Assembly (NCBI RefSeq): GCF_009676705.1
Contig: NZ_CP046046.1
Span: forward strand, 1,759,501-1,823,500
Source: Spiribacter sp. 2438
GTDB taxonomy: Bacteria; Pseudomonadota; Gammaproteobacteria; Nitrococcales; Nitrococcaceae
Reading direction: 5' to 3'
Length of the DNA: 64,000 bases
The notes below the pieces were generated by a model that had not been told where the DNA came from, searched no databases, and worked only from the letters and a program-made list of their open reading frames with translations. Shown one piece after another: positions 27,395 to 36,823 of this stretch. Each line of letters starts with the position of its first letter. The first letter of the stretch is position 1. The translations under genes and the position numbers were made by a program.

Positions 27395-29005
27395 TTAACG
27401 CCTACCCTTTTTCGGAAAGAGCCCATTGGGCTTTTGCTGAATGAACGCAATCACCGCCAGCAGCACAATGACCTTGGCGGCCACAGCTCCGAACTGCGGC
27501 TCGATAATGGCGTTGAGCTGACCAATCCCCAGGGCCGCCACCGCCGTACCCAGCACACTGCCGACGCCACCGACCACCACCACAATGAAGCTGTCGATGA
27601 TCAGAGCGGTGCCCATGGTGGGGTTGATGTTGTAAATACTGGTGAGCGCCAGGCCCGCGATCCCAGCCAGGCCGGAACCAAACGCAAAGGCCATGGCATC
27701 GGTGCGGCGGGTCGACACCCCCACACAAGCGGCCATCTCCCGGTGCTGGGTGGTGGCCCGCATGCGCAGCCCGAAACGGGTTCGGTAGAGCACAATGAGT
27801 GTTCCCACCAGCGTTAGCCCGGCGATGACAATGGAAAGCAACCGCGACCAGGTCACCGAAAACTCACCAAACACCGTAAAGCCCAGCTGCAGGTACTCCG
27901 GCGTCACGAAGTTAAGGTTCTGGGTGCCGACGGTTACCCGTACCAGATTGATCAGCAGAAGACTCACCGCCCAGGTGGCCAGCAGCGTCAGCAACGGACG
28001 GTGGTAGAGGTGTCGTACGATCCCCCACTCCATGACGACGCCCACCAGCGCCGGCGCCAAAAAGGCAAACGGCAAGGCGATAAACAGATAAAACTCCATC
28101 AGTCCCGGCGCCGCCGCCCGTAAGATTTCCTGAACAAACCAGGTGGTATAAGCGCCCAGCATGACAAACTCGGCCTGGGCCAGGTTGATGACCCCCATCA
28201 GCCCAAAGACGATGGCGAGCCCCAGCGCCGCCAGGAACAGCACACTGCCATAGCTCATGCCGTGGTAAACCACCGTGGCGACGCCACTCAACTGGATGAT
28301 GCGGTGGATCGACGCTCGGGTTTCCTCCGCCGCTGTGATAACCGCCGGATCGGTGGTCTCATCAGCGTCCGCGAGAAATTCATCCAATGCTCTCCGGCTC
28401 ACCCGAGTAGAGCTCTGGCTCAGCGTGGCAATGGCCCGCTGCTGAGCCTGCGGCTCGCCGGAGGCCAGCAGCGCTGGCACCAGCACATTCTCCAGCGCGG
28501 CGACCACGTCCGGGTTTTCTTCGGCCTCGTAAATCTGCTCGATCAGCGCCGGCGGCACATCGCCCAGCGATCGGCCCAAGCGCTGGGCAGCCCGAATCCG
28601 TGCCTCGGCTTCCACCCCGGTGAGCAACTGTACCGCCGAGGCAAACGGGTCCAGGGCCCGACGCAGTGGGATATTCAGAAACGGTGCTGAAGCGCCGGCG
28701 GGTGGCTCATCGACCACCGTGCCGGTGAGCACATTCTGAAAGCCCTCATCCCGGGGGATGAATGCCGTGCCCTCGGCGCACAGCAGGTCGCCATCGCGGA
28801 AGGCCAGCATGGCTCTTGCGATCAGCGGCTGCTCACCGGTTTCATGGGTTTCCACCATGTCGGCGAGGACGGCCTTGAAGGAGCCGACGCGGGCTTCGCG
28901 GTCACCATCGCACCAGGCGTCGATGACATCGCTCTGCGCCATGACCGTGCTCGCCATAAAAAGAGTGAGCGCGCCCAACAGGCGCGCTCCAAGTCGGTGC
29001 ATCAT
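27395..29005 (-). CDS. urtB: Urea/short-chain amide ABC transporter permease UrtB
   Basis: 536-residue LivH-type permease with the long UrtB-specific N-terminal extension. It has a signal peptide (about 1-23, ending AQS), a soluble HEAT-like alpha-helical stretch (25-235), then eight or so TM helices (VMLGAYTTWFVQEI and VVVVGGVGSVLGT motifs). The extension is normal for UrtB and absent from LivH. Spaced 9 bp from urtA and 5 bp from urtC. Confidence 0.9.
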   Translation of the reverse strand: MMHRLGARLLGALTLFMASTVMAQSDVIDAWCDGDREARVGSFKAVLADMVETHETGEQPLIARAMLAFRDGDLLCAEGTAFIPRDEGFQNVLTGTVVDEPPAGASAPFLNIPLRRALDPFASAVQLLTGVEAEARIRAAQRLGRSLGDVPPALIEQIYEAEENPDVVAALENVLVPALLASGEPQAQQRAIATLSQSSTRVSRRALDEFLADADETTDPAVITAAEETRASIHRIIQLSGVATVVYHGMSYGSVLFLAALGLAIVFGLMGVINLAQAEFVMLGAYTTWFVQEILRAAAPGLMEFYLFIALPFAFLAPALVGVVMEWGIVRHLYHRPLLTLLATWAVSLLLINLVRVTVGTQNLNFVTPEYLQLGFTVFGEFSVTWSRLLSIVIAGLTLVGTLIVLYRTRFGLRMRATTQHREMAACVGVSTRRTDAMAFAFGSGLAGIAGLALTSIYNINPTMGTALIIDSFIVVVVGGVGSVLGTAVAALGIGQLNAIIEPQFGAVAAKVIVLLAVIAFIQQKPNGLFPKKGRR

Positions 29006-29014
29006 GCGACCCGC

Positions 29015-30247
29015 CTAGAGGTAGGGGCTATAAGGCACAGGCACCGTGGTTTCCGGCGACTGCCAGACAATGTCGAAGCCCTGGTTACGATTAACCGAGC
29101 CGATGAACACACCCCGGTGAACATAGTTGTTCTCCTCGGTGAGCTTGATGTCGTAACCCGACGGGCAGGCGAAGCTGATCCCCGGGAAGGCACCACGCAC
29201 CTCGGGCACGTCAAACGTCCCGGCCCGTTCCACGGCCTGCGCCCACATGTGGACCCCGCTGTAAGTGGAGACCATCGGGTCGATGGACACATCCGGGCGG
29301 AACGGCACATTGTTGGCCTCAACGTAATTCGCCCAATTGCGCAGGAATCGCTGGTTCTCCTCACCCGGTGCGTTCTGCAGGTACGCCCAGCAGTTCAGGT
29401 GGCCGACCAGCGGCTCGGTGTCCAGGCCCTCGAAGTCAGCCTCCACAACGTCCAGCCCCAGCACCGGCACGTCGAGGGCGCTGATGCCCTGGTTGATGTA
29501 CTCCTGGAAGAAGTTGGGGATGGAGTTGCCGACCACCGTCAGCACCACAATGGGCTGCTCACCGCTCTCGTCGGCGAAGGTCCGGATCTGATTCACCAGA
29601 CTCTGGAAGTCCGAATGCCCCACCGGCACGTACTCCTCGCGCCAGGCGCTGGGCTCGATGCCCCACTCCTGCTGCCAATAACCCTTGAGCTGGGCATTGA
29701 TGGTCCGCGGCCAGACGTAGTCCGAACCCAGCATGAAGAAACGTCGGGCCTGACCGCCGTCGTCACCCATCAGATACTCCAGCGCCGGCAGCACGGAGCT
29801 GGCGGGCGGCGAGTTCATGTAGACAACGTTCTTGGAATTCTCCTCGCCCTCGAAGTGGAGCGGGTAGTACAGCAGGCCGTCGTTCTCTTCGACCACGGGA
29901 AGAACCGCGACGCGCGACGCGCTGGTCCAACAACCAAACATCGCCGACACCCGCTCTTCTTCGAGCAGCTGACGACCCTGCTGGCCGTAAAGCGGCCAAT
30001 CCGAGGCAGGATCCGTGGTGACCACCTCAATCTGGCGCCCGAGAACACCGCCGTTGCGGTTGAGCTCTTCCGCCGCCATCCCGACCACGTGATTCAGCCG
30101 TCCCTCAATGTTCGCCATCGAACCCGAGGAAGAGAACAGGCAACCCACTTTGACCTTGTCCCGAGACCACGCCGGCAGGATGATGCCCGGCGCACTCATC
30201 GCGGCGCCGGCCACCCCCACGCTTTTCAAAAAGCTTCTTCTACGCAT
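29015..30247 (-). CDS. urtA: Urea/short-chain amide substrate-binding protein UrtA
   Basis: 410-residue periplasmic receptor of the UrtA/FmdD class. The N-terminus MRRRSFLKSVG followed by a hydrophobic Ala/Gly run is a twin-arginine-type signal. Family features include YYPLHFEGEE and the LGSDYVWPRTINAQ segment. The ATG at 30247 is used rather than an in-frame GTG six codons earlier, because the twin-arginine motif then sits at the N-terminus and GGGAG is correctly placed. First gene of the operon; preceded by a sigma-54 promoter and an NtrC-like site. Confidence 0.9.
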   Translation of the reverse strand: MRRRSFLKSVGVAGAAMSAPGIILPAWSRDKVKVGCLFSSSGSMANIEGRLNHVVGMAAEELNRNGGVLGRQIEVVTTDPASDWPLYGQQGRQLLEEERVSAMFGCWTSASRVAVLPVVEENDGLLYYPLHFEGEENSKNVVYMNSPPASSVLPALEYLMGDDGGQARRFFMLGSDYVWPRTINAQLKGYWQQEWGIEPSAWREEYVPVGHSDFQSLVNQIRTFADESGEQPIVVLTVVGNSIPNFFQEYINQGISALDVPVLGLDVVEADFEGLDTEPLVGHLNCWAYLQNAPGEENQRFLRNWANYVEANNVPFRPDVSIDPMVSTYSGVHMWAQAVERAGTFDVPEVRGAFPGISFACPSGYDIKLTEENNYVHRGVFIGSVNRNQGFDIVWQSPETTVPVPYSPYL

Positions 30248-30298
30248 AACCGCTACTACTCCCACTTATCTGCAACGGAATTGTTCGCGGACGGTTAC

Positions 30299-30314
30299 TG
30301 CAAGAGCTGGGCCA
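30299..30314 (-). promoter_or_regulatory. Sigma-54 (RpoN) promoter of urtABCDE-fmdA
   Basis: On the minus strand the sequence reads TGGCCCAGCTCTTGCA, against the consensus TGGCACG-N4-TTGCW, with the invariant GG and GC separated by ten bases. Predicted transcription start is about 12 bases further on, near 30289, leaving a leader of about 40 bases before urtA. A sigma-54 promoter needs an activator, and a fitting site is found upstream. Confidence 0.75.
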
Positions 30315-30400
30315 ACTTGAAATTTATCGGCAACGATTAGCGGTTAATCAGACACTTACAAATTATCGAGAGAATATGAACGTCTTGACAGAGAAACATT

Positions 30401-30417
30401 TGCACCGCATTGGTGCG
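30401..30417. promoter_or_regulatory. NtrC-type binding site
   Basis: TGCACCGCATTGGTGCG matches the NtrC dyad TGCACC-N5-GGTGCA in 11 of 12 conserved positions. It lies about 110-120 bp upstream of the predicted sigma-54 start, the usual enhancer distance. This makes nitrogen-limitation control of the amide/urea operon likely. One additional half-site GGTGCA occurs at about 30433. Confidence 0.7.
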
Positions 30418-30441
30418 GAGGGCGGCCAAAACGGTGCAGGC

Positions 30442-30466
30442 GAGAGAGAGAGAGAGAGAGAGAGAG
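30442..30466. repeat. GA dinucleotide tract
   Basis: Twenty-five bases of uninterrupted alternating G and A, between the NtrC-like site and the dispersed repeat at 30531. Such tracts are prone to slippage; no coding role is visible. Confidence 0.9.
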
Positions 30467-30530
30467 TGGGGATAAGATTGGGGGAGGGAGTCTGGCGTGG
30501 ATTAACGGGAGAGTTGTTTTGGGGGAGTCA

Positions 30531-30550
30531 GGACGCGTGGGCTAAAACAT
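30531..30550 (+). repeat. Dispersed repeat, copy 3
   Basis: GGACGCGTGGGCTAAAACAT with the same G/T-rich left shoulder (GTTTTGGGGGAG) as copies 1 and 2. It overlaps the last three codons and stop of gmhB, whose TAG comes from the CTA inside the repeat. Confidence 0.8.
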
Positions 30551-31078
30551 CAACCCCCGGGCAGCGGCCACCAGGTCCGGAAAAACCTCGGTACCGGCGG
30601 GCAGCCCACCGGTCTCGTAAGTGTCCCGGCCCTTGCCGGTGGTCACCAGCATCGGGCGGGCGCCAACCGCCACGGCGGCCTGGAGATCGCGAAGGCTGTC
30701 GCCGATCACCGGGACGCCGGTCAGCGAACACTGAAAGCGTTGGCCGATTTGCTGATATAGGCCCGGGCGCGGCTTGCGGCAGTCGCATCCTTCCTCGGGC
30801 CCGTGCGGACACCAGACAATGCAATCCACGCTGGCATCCAGCGCCGCCAGCTGGCGGCGGAGCGTCTGGTGGATTTCAGCGAGGGTGTCTTCGGAGAGCA
30901 GGCCCCGGGCAACGCCGGACTGGTTGGTCGCCACCGCCACCGTCCAGCCACTTTGCTTAAGCTCGGCGATGGCCTCCAGGGCGCCGGGGATGGGCACCCA
31001 CTCGTCCACGGATTTCACATAGTGCACGGAGTCGTGGTTGATCACTCCATCCCGATCGAGGATCACCAACCGCCCCAT
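30542..31078 (-). CDS. gmhB: D-glycero-beta-D-manno-heptose-1,7-bisphosphate 7-phosphatase
   Basis: 178-residue HAD phosphatase of ADP-heptose synthesis for LPS core. Motif I is LDRDGVIN (Asp8/Asp10), motif II VATNQSGVARG, and the structural zinc site includes CPHGPEEGCDCRKP (Cys-x-His and paired Cys typical of GmhB). Motif IV is IGDSLRDL. Its ATG shares a base with the gmhA stop. The extreme C-terminus (LMF-stop) falls in a dispersed repeat, so the tail may not be native. Confidence 0.92.
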   Translation of the reverse strand: MGRLVILDRDGVINHDSVHYVKSVDEWVPIPGALEAIAELKQSGWTVAVATNQSGVARGLLSEDTLAEIHQTLRRQLAALDASVDCIVWCPHGPEEGCDCRKPRPGLYQQIGQRFQCSLTGVPVIGDSLRDLQAAVAVGARPMLVTTGKGRDTYETGGLPAGTEVFPDLVAAARGLMF

Positions 31079-31641
31079 TACAGGGCGTCTTCAATAAACG
31101 TGCAGAGCATGTGCAGGATGAACAGATGGGCTTCCTGGATGCGGGCCGTGCGATCCGCCGGCACCACCAGGCTCATATCCACCGCAGCGGCCAGGCTGCC
31201 CCCATCACGGCCAAGCAGCCCGAGGGTGGTCAGGCCACGGGAACGGCCTTCCTGGACGGCTTCGAGGACATTGGCGGAATGGCCAGAGGTGCTAATGCCC
31301 AGCAGGACATCACCCGGGCACCCCAGCGCCTGGAGCTGGCGGGCAAAAATCTTCTCAAACCCGTAGTCATTGCCAATGGCCGTTAGCGCCGACGTGTCCG
31401 TGGTGAGAGCGATGGCCGCCAGGCCCGGGCGCTCGCGCTCGAAGCGCCCGGTCAGTTCAGCGGCGAAATGCTGGGCATCCGCGGCCGAGCCGCCGTTGCC
31501 ACAGACCAGCACTCGACCGCCGTTGTTGAGGGCCTCCGACACCAAATCGGCGGCCTGCCGAACCCGGGGTTCCAGCGCGGATAGCTGTTTAAAAACCTGA
31601 AAGTGTTCGTCGAGGGCCGTAGCCCATGAATCGGTGGTCAT
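31078..31641 (-). CDS. gmhA: Sedoheptulose-7-phosphate isomerase
   Basis: 187-residue SIS-domain protein. CGNGGSAADAQHFAAELTGR (about 50-70) and GISTSGHSANVLEAVQEGR are the phosphate-binding SIS signatures shared by GmhA and DiaA. Coupling to gmhB favours GmhA, which makes D-glycero-D-manno-heptose 7-phosphate. Start at 31641 rather than ten codons upstream, because MTTDSWATALDEHF matches family N-termini in length. Confidence 0.88.
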   Translation of the reverse strand: MTTDSWATALDEHFQVFKQLSALEPRVRQAADLVSEALNNGGRVLVCGNGGSAADAQHFAAELTGRFERERPGLAAIALTTDTSALTAIGNDYGFEKIFARQLQALGCPGDVLLGISTSGHSANVLEAVQEGRSRGLTTLGLLGRDGGSLAAAVDMSLVVPADRTARIQEAHLFILHMLCTFIEDAL

Positions 31642-31654
31642 TGGCCGACTGCCT

Positions 31655-32200
31655 CTACAACAACCCTTCAATCGCCGCCTTCAGCTTGGCGGACTCGGGG
31701 CCGGTCGTGGCGCCGAAGACTTCCACCACCTCGCCGTCGGGATTCACCAGGTATTTGTTGAAGTTCCAGCGCGGGGCGCGGGACTGGCGGGCCAGCTCGG
31801 CAAACAGCGGGTGGGCGTCGGCGCCGCGCACCGGGATGGTGGCCATCATGTCGAAGGTCACGCCGAAGTTCACAAAACAGGTCTCGGCGGCGCTGGCTTC
31901 ATCGGTCTCCTGATTGAATGAGTCCGAGGAGAAGCCGATGACTTTCAAGCCCCGCTCGGCATAGGCCTGATGCAGGGCCTCCAGGCCTTCGAACTGGCCC
32001 GTGAATCCGCACTGGCTGGCGGTGTTCACCAGCAGCACCGCACGGGCATCGGCGGCCAGCGTCTGGAGGTTCACCGTCTCGCTGGAATGCAGACGTCGCA
32101 GATCATGGTCGAGCATGTCGAAAGCCTTCGCCAGGGTGGGCGTCGAGACCATCAGGGCGATGACGAAAATGACGGTCCAGAGTTTCATGGTATGAAGCAT
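31655..32200 (-). CDS. Glutathione peroxidase family protein, exported
   Basis: 181-residue thiol peroxidase. The peroxidatic Cys is in NTASQCGFTGQFEGLE, the catalytic Trp/Asn in RWNFNKYLV, and the FSSDSFNQE segment is the family FPCNQF region, altered. The N-terminus (MLHTMKLWTVIFVIALMV then ALAKA-like cleavage) is a signal peptide, implying periplasmic action. The ATG at 32200 has GGGAGG upstream. Tandem with gmhA-gmhB (13-bp gap). Confidence 0.87.
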   Translation of the reverse strand: MLHTMKLWTVIFVIALMVSTPTLAKAFDMLDHDLRRLHSSETVNLQTLAADARAVLLVNTASQCGFTGQFEGLEALHQAYAERGLKVIGFSSDSFNQETDEASAAETCFVNFGVTFDMMATIPVRGADAHPLFAELARQSRAPRWNFNKYLVNPDGEVVEVFGATTGPESAKLKAAIEGLL

Positions 32201-32257
32201 AGCTGAGAACCCTCCCGGGCTCCTAGCAGGGGTTGCCGTCATGCTTGCGTTTACTAG

Positions 32258-33100
32258 ATGAGGCTATTATTTTTGCTAGCAGCACCTAGCAAGACTACTA
32301 CCCATGCCGATCAACTACCAAAGACCCTTGCCGGGCGCTTTGAGTTAACGCGCCTGGGCCATTGGCGCTTCTGCGAGCTGCAGGCCGCCTTCGGCTATGA
32401 CCTCGAGCGCTATCTCGCCTATGGGGGCTACCCCGGCACCGTTGCCTTCGAGGGAGATCGCGATCGCTGGTATGCCTATCTCAAGGACGCCATTGTGGAG
32501 ACGGTGATCGGCAAGGACATTCTGCAGTTTCAGCGGGTCGGCAAGCCGGCGCTATTTCGACAGGCCTTTGAGATCCTCTGCCGCTACCCGGCCCAGGAGA
32601 TCAGCTACACCAAACTGCTCGGCCAACTCCAGGACCGCGGCAACACCGACCTCATCAAACACTACATCCGCCTCTACAAGAGCGCGTTCATGTTTCATGC
32701 GCTGGCCAAGTACTCCGCCAAGGCTTGGCGGCGCCGCGGCTCCAGCCCGAAAATGCTGCCCGCCTGTCCTGCGCTCCACACCATGCATCAAAGCGCTCGG
32801 ATACTGGACGATCCCGAGCAGCGTGGCCGGGTCTTCGAACTGGCCGTCGGCGCGGAGCTCGCCCAGCAGCCCGGGGCTCTGTACTACTGGCGCGAGGGCA
32901 AGGCCGAGGTGGACTTCGTCTACGCCCATCGCAACGCGCTCTACGCCATCGAAGTCAAATCCGGGCGGCGAAAATCCCGCAGGGGCCTCAGTGCCTTTCT
33001 TGAACAAACCCCGGGCGCCGTCCCCGTCATCCTTACCCCGGAGCATTTCAGCACTTTCTCGGCAGACCCGATGGCGTTTCTCGAGAAGGTGAGCGGTTAA
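32258..33100 (+). pseudogene. 5'-truncated AAA_14/DUF4143 ATPase
   Basis: 280 codons that match only the C-terminal two thirds of the AAA_14-DUF4143 ATPases. LAGRFELTRLGHW marks the end of the ATPase lid, then YLAYGGYPG, ILCRYPAQEISYTKLLGQLQD, KYSAKAWRRRGSSPK and the nuclease-like EVDFVYAHRNALYAIEVKSG. Walker A and B regions are absent, and the first 15 residues look like random read-in. Likely a decayed relic without ATPase activity. Convergent with the polysaccharide locus. Confidence 0.8.
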
Positions 33101-33175
33101 CTCGCAGAACTTGCCTCAGTCCACGACCGCCGCGGGTGCAGGTGGCGTAGGTGAGCCTTACGACCGGCACCAACG

Positions 33176-33209
33176 AAAAAGGGCCGGCAACCGTGGCTGC
33201 CAGCCCCTT
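33176..33209 (-). terminator. Intrinsic terminator of the polysaccharide locus
   Basis: On the minus strand the arms AAGGGGCTGGCA and TTGCCGGCCCTT form a stem of about 11-12 bp (loop about GCCACGG), followed by TTTTTCG. It lies 30 bases beyond the stop of the last gene of the long minus-strand locus. It also separates that locus from the convergent DUF4143 relic. Confidence 0.8.
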
Positions 33210-33238
33210 GAAATCGTGGGGATTGTGCGGAAAGGGCG

Positions 33239-34555
<1,317 letters not shown>

Positions 34556-34583
34556 ACCGATGCTCAAAACCTTTTAGAGCTAA

Positions 34584-35711
34584 TCACGATATCAATTCTT
34601 GATACACAGCCATCGTTCGCTCGATGACGATACGCTCATCAAACTCGGCCTGAGCTTTCCGGCGGGCGGCCTCGCCGAGACGCTGGCAAAGGGCCGGATC
34701 AGCCGCGAGTCGCTCAATAGCATCCGCCAGTGCGGTCGCATCGCGGGGCGGTACCAGCAGGCCATCGACGTCGTCGGTCACCACTTCGCGGCATCCGGGC
34801 ATATCGGTTGTGATTAATGCCCGCTCACACGCCGCCGCTTCAATCAAACTCTTGGGCAGACCTTCCCCATAATAACTGGGCAGGGCCACCGCATGGACAG
34901 ACCGAAACAATGTCGGCATGTCATCGACTTTGCCCAGCCACAGGATCAGTCCCTCATCCTGCCAGTGTCGTATTGCATCCTTCGCCACCGCCGCGGGGTT
35001 ACCGGGATCAGGCTCGCCGGCGAGCAGGAACTCCACGGCCGTCCCACGCGCCTGCAGCAACCGGGACGCCTCGACAAGCTCGCCGACGCCCTTATCCCAG
35101 AGCAGTCTTGCGGGTAGCACCACACGAAACGGTGGCGTGGCCGGCTCATTACTCGGTGGTGTAAACCGATTCAGATCCACGCCAGAGCCCTTGATCAGAC
35201 GGATATGGGCCTTATCGATCAGCCTCGCCTGCTCAAACACCGCGGCATCGTCGCCGTTCTGGAGGATCAGCCGGCTCTTTTTGCCACCCAATGCCGCGCG
35301 CAACACGCCGCGTACCAGCGGCCGCAGCAACCCGGCCTTCACTGAGCCACTGGTGAATACATAGCCCATTCCCGCCACGGCACTTACCCGTGCGCGATCG
35401 CCGGCCAGCCGCGCCGCCAGCGATCCATAGACCGCCGACTTGATGGTGAACCCGTGCACGAGGTCGATCTGCTCTGAACGGATGAACCCAACCAACCAGA
35501 TCAGCAGTCGCAGTTCGCGCCATGGGTTAAGGCTAAGGCGCTCCATTGGTGCAGCCCGCCACTCCAGACCGAGCCTCTGCAGCGCCTCGCCATAGGGTCC
35601 CGGCGGCGAGAGCAGCAGCACTTCATGCCCCGCTGCCTGCAGTGCCCGAGCCTGGGCGTAGCGGAAGTTATAGAGGTACCACTCGGTATTGGCGAACAGG
35701 AGGACTTTCAC
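34584..35711 (-). CDS. GT4-family glycosyltransferase
   Basis: 375-residue glycosyltransferase with the N-terminal NTEWYLYNFRYAQARALQAAGHEV pattern and a C-terminal donor domain (PARLLWDKGVGELVEA, YGEGLPKSLIEAAACER with the EX7E motif). This N-terminus is typical of enzymes adding GalNAc/FucNAc-type residues in O-antigen loci (WbpX/PglA-like). The start is a GTG; the frame extends 27 codons further, overlapping the preceding EpsG-like gene, which is less likely. No good ribosome site is seen. Confidence 0.85.
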   Translation of the reverse strand: MKVLLFANTEWYLYNFRYAQARALQAAGHEVLLLSPPGPYGEALQRLGLEWRAAPMERLSLNPWRELRLLIWLVGFIRSEQIDLVHGFTIKSAVYGSLAARLAGDRARVSAVAGMGYVFTSGSVKAGLLRPLVRGVLRAALGGKKSRLILQNGDDAAVFEQARLIDKAHIRLIKGSGVDLNRFTPPSNEPATPPFRVVLPARLLWDKGVGELVEASRLLQARGTAVEFLLAGEPDPGNPAAVAKDAIRHWQDEGLILWLGKVDDMPTLFRSVHAVALPSYYGEGLPKSLIEAAACERALITTDMPGCREVVTDDVDGLLVPPRDATALADAIERLAADPALCQRLGEAARRKAQAEFDERIVIERTMAVYQELIS

Positions 35712-35742
35712 AAACAATTGGGCTGATGGCCGCCCGTCAGAA

Positions 35743-36822
35743 TCATGACGCCACGAGTGGATAGAACTGATACGGCAACCACGCAGGCGCATGCGTGGCG
35801 AAGTTCAGCCAGACAAACTGCACAACCGCATAATAGACGAGGATGACGGCCACCCAATCTCGATTACTTTTCCCGGCCCGTCCAATGGCATCTGGTAAGT
35901 GGGAGAAGACGACAAGCTGGAGCGGTATCAAAAACAGCCCAAGGCGATCCAAGGCGGTTGATGAGGGAACGATTGGATACATTGCTAATAAGGTAACCGC
36001 TGCCAAAGCGACCCACCGCCAGATAACCTGCTCATGATGCAGTAGCGTAAAGCGACGCCACCAGATCAACAGGATCGCCGCCGGCACGGCATTCATCGCC
36101 AGACGCACGAGGGCCCCCGCGGACTGGTATTCCGCCTCGATATAGTTTGCGTAGAGCTGGTCGAAGTGATCCTGAACAAACACCCAGTAGGCCACAGCGG
36201 CCACGCCCCCGATTCCCAGCGTCATTATCCAGCGATTTCGGCTTCGCCCCAGTACCGCCAGCGGCAGCAGGACGACGGCAGACTTATGGAATGTGGCCGC
36301 GGCCAGAGCCCAGAAAATGAATTGCCGTTGCCGGGCCCGGAGCAGCGCCGCCAGTCCCAGCATGCTGAGGCCCAGTGCTGCACCTTGGCGGGTATAGCCC
36401 ATCATCACGACGATGACCAGATACGGAATGGCAACCGCCACTGCCAGCCACGGACGCGGTTGGGTGCGGCTGAACACCGCCAGCCCGATTGCACCGATTA
36501 GACCGCAGACGAGATTAACCGCATAGATTGTCCCGCCATTCTGGATCACCAGCCAGTTCAGCAGGTAGTAACCCGGATCACCGCCGGACAGCACATCGTA
36601 GAGGCTCAGCCAGTACCGACTTTCAAGATTCCCGATGTACGATCCCCAGTCCGCACCCACCTGATGGCGATAACCCATGAACAGCGTGAGTGTCGCGATC
36701 AGCAGCAACCAAGCGTAGTTGGGATGGTAGATACGCCGGGCGAGACGGCTGCGGGGCGAATACCAGCCACCGGCCAATGCCGCGGCGGAGGGGATGAGAA
36801 AAATCAGCCAGTACGGCCACAT
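35743..36822 (-). CDS. EpsG-like polysaccharide polymerase
   Basis: 359-residue membrane protein with about nine TM helices. Family features: FMGYRHQVGADWGSYIGNLE after TM2 and VVMMGYTRQGAALGLSML in the middle, both typical of the EpsG/Wzy-like family that polymerises repeat units at the periplasmic face. Starts 1 base after the amidotransferase stop, so coupling is expected. It is the only polymerase candidate in the locus. Confidence 0.85.
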   Translation of the reverse strand: MWPYWLIFLIPSAAALAGGWYSPRSRLARRIYHPNYAWLLLIATLTLFMGYRHQVGADWGSYIGNLESRYWLSLYDVLSGGDPGYYLLNWLVIQNGGTIYAVNLVCGLIGAIGLAVFSRTQPRPWLAVAVAIPYLVIVVMMGYTRQGAALGLSMLGLAALLRARQRQFIFWALAAATFHKSAVVLLPLAVLGRSRNRWIMTLGIGGVAAVAYWVFVQDHFDQLYANYIEAEYQSAGALVRLAMNAVPAAILLIWWRRFTLLHHEQVIWRWVALAAVTLLAMYPIVPSSTALDRLGLFLIPLQLVVFSHLPDAIGRAGKSNRDWVAVILVYYAVVQFVWLNFATHAPAWLPYQFYPLVAS

Positions 36823-36823
36823 G

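Noticed and set aside
33113-33175. Possible second terminator or small ORF after the DUF4143 relic
   Set aside because: No stem with a T-tract on the plus strand; only the minus-strand terminator at 33176-33209 is convincing.
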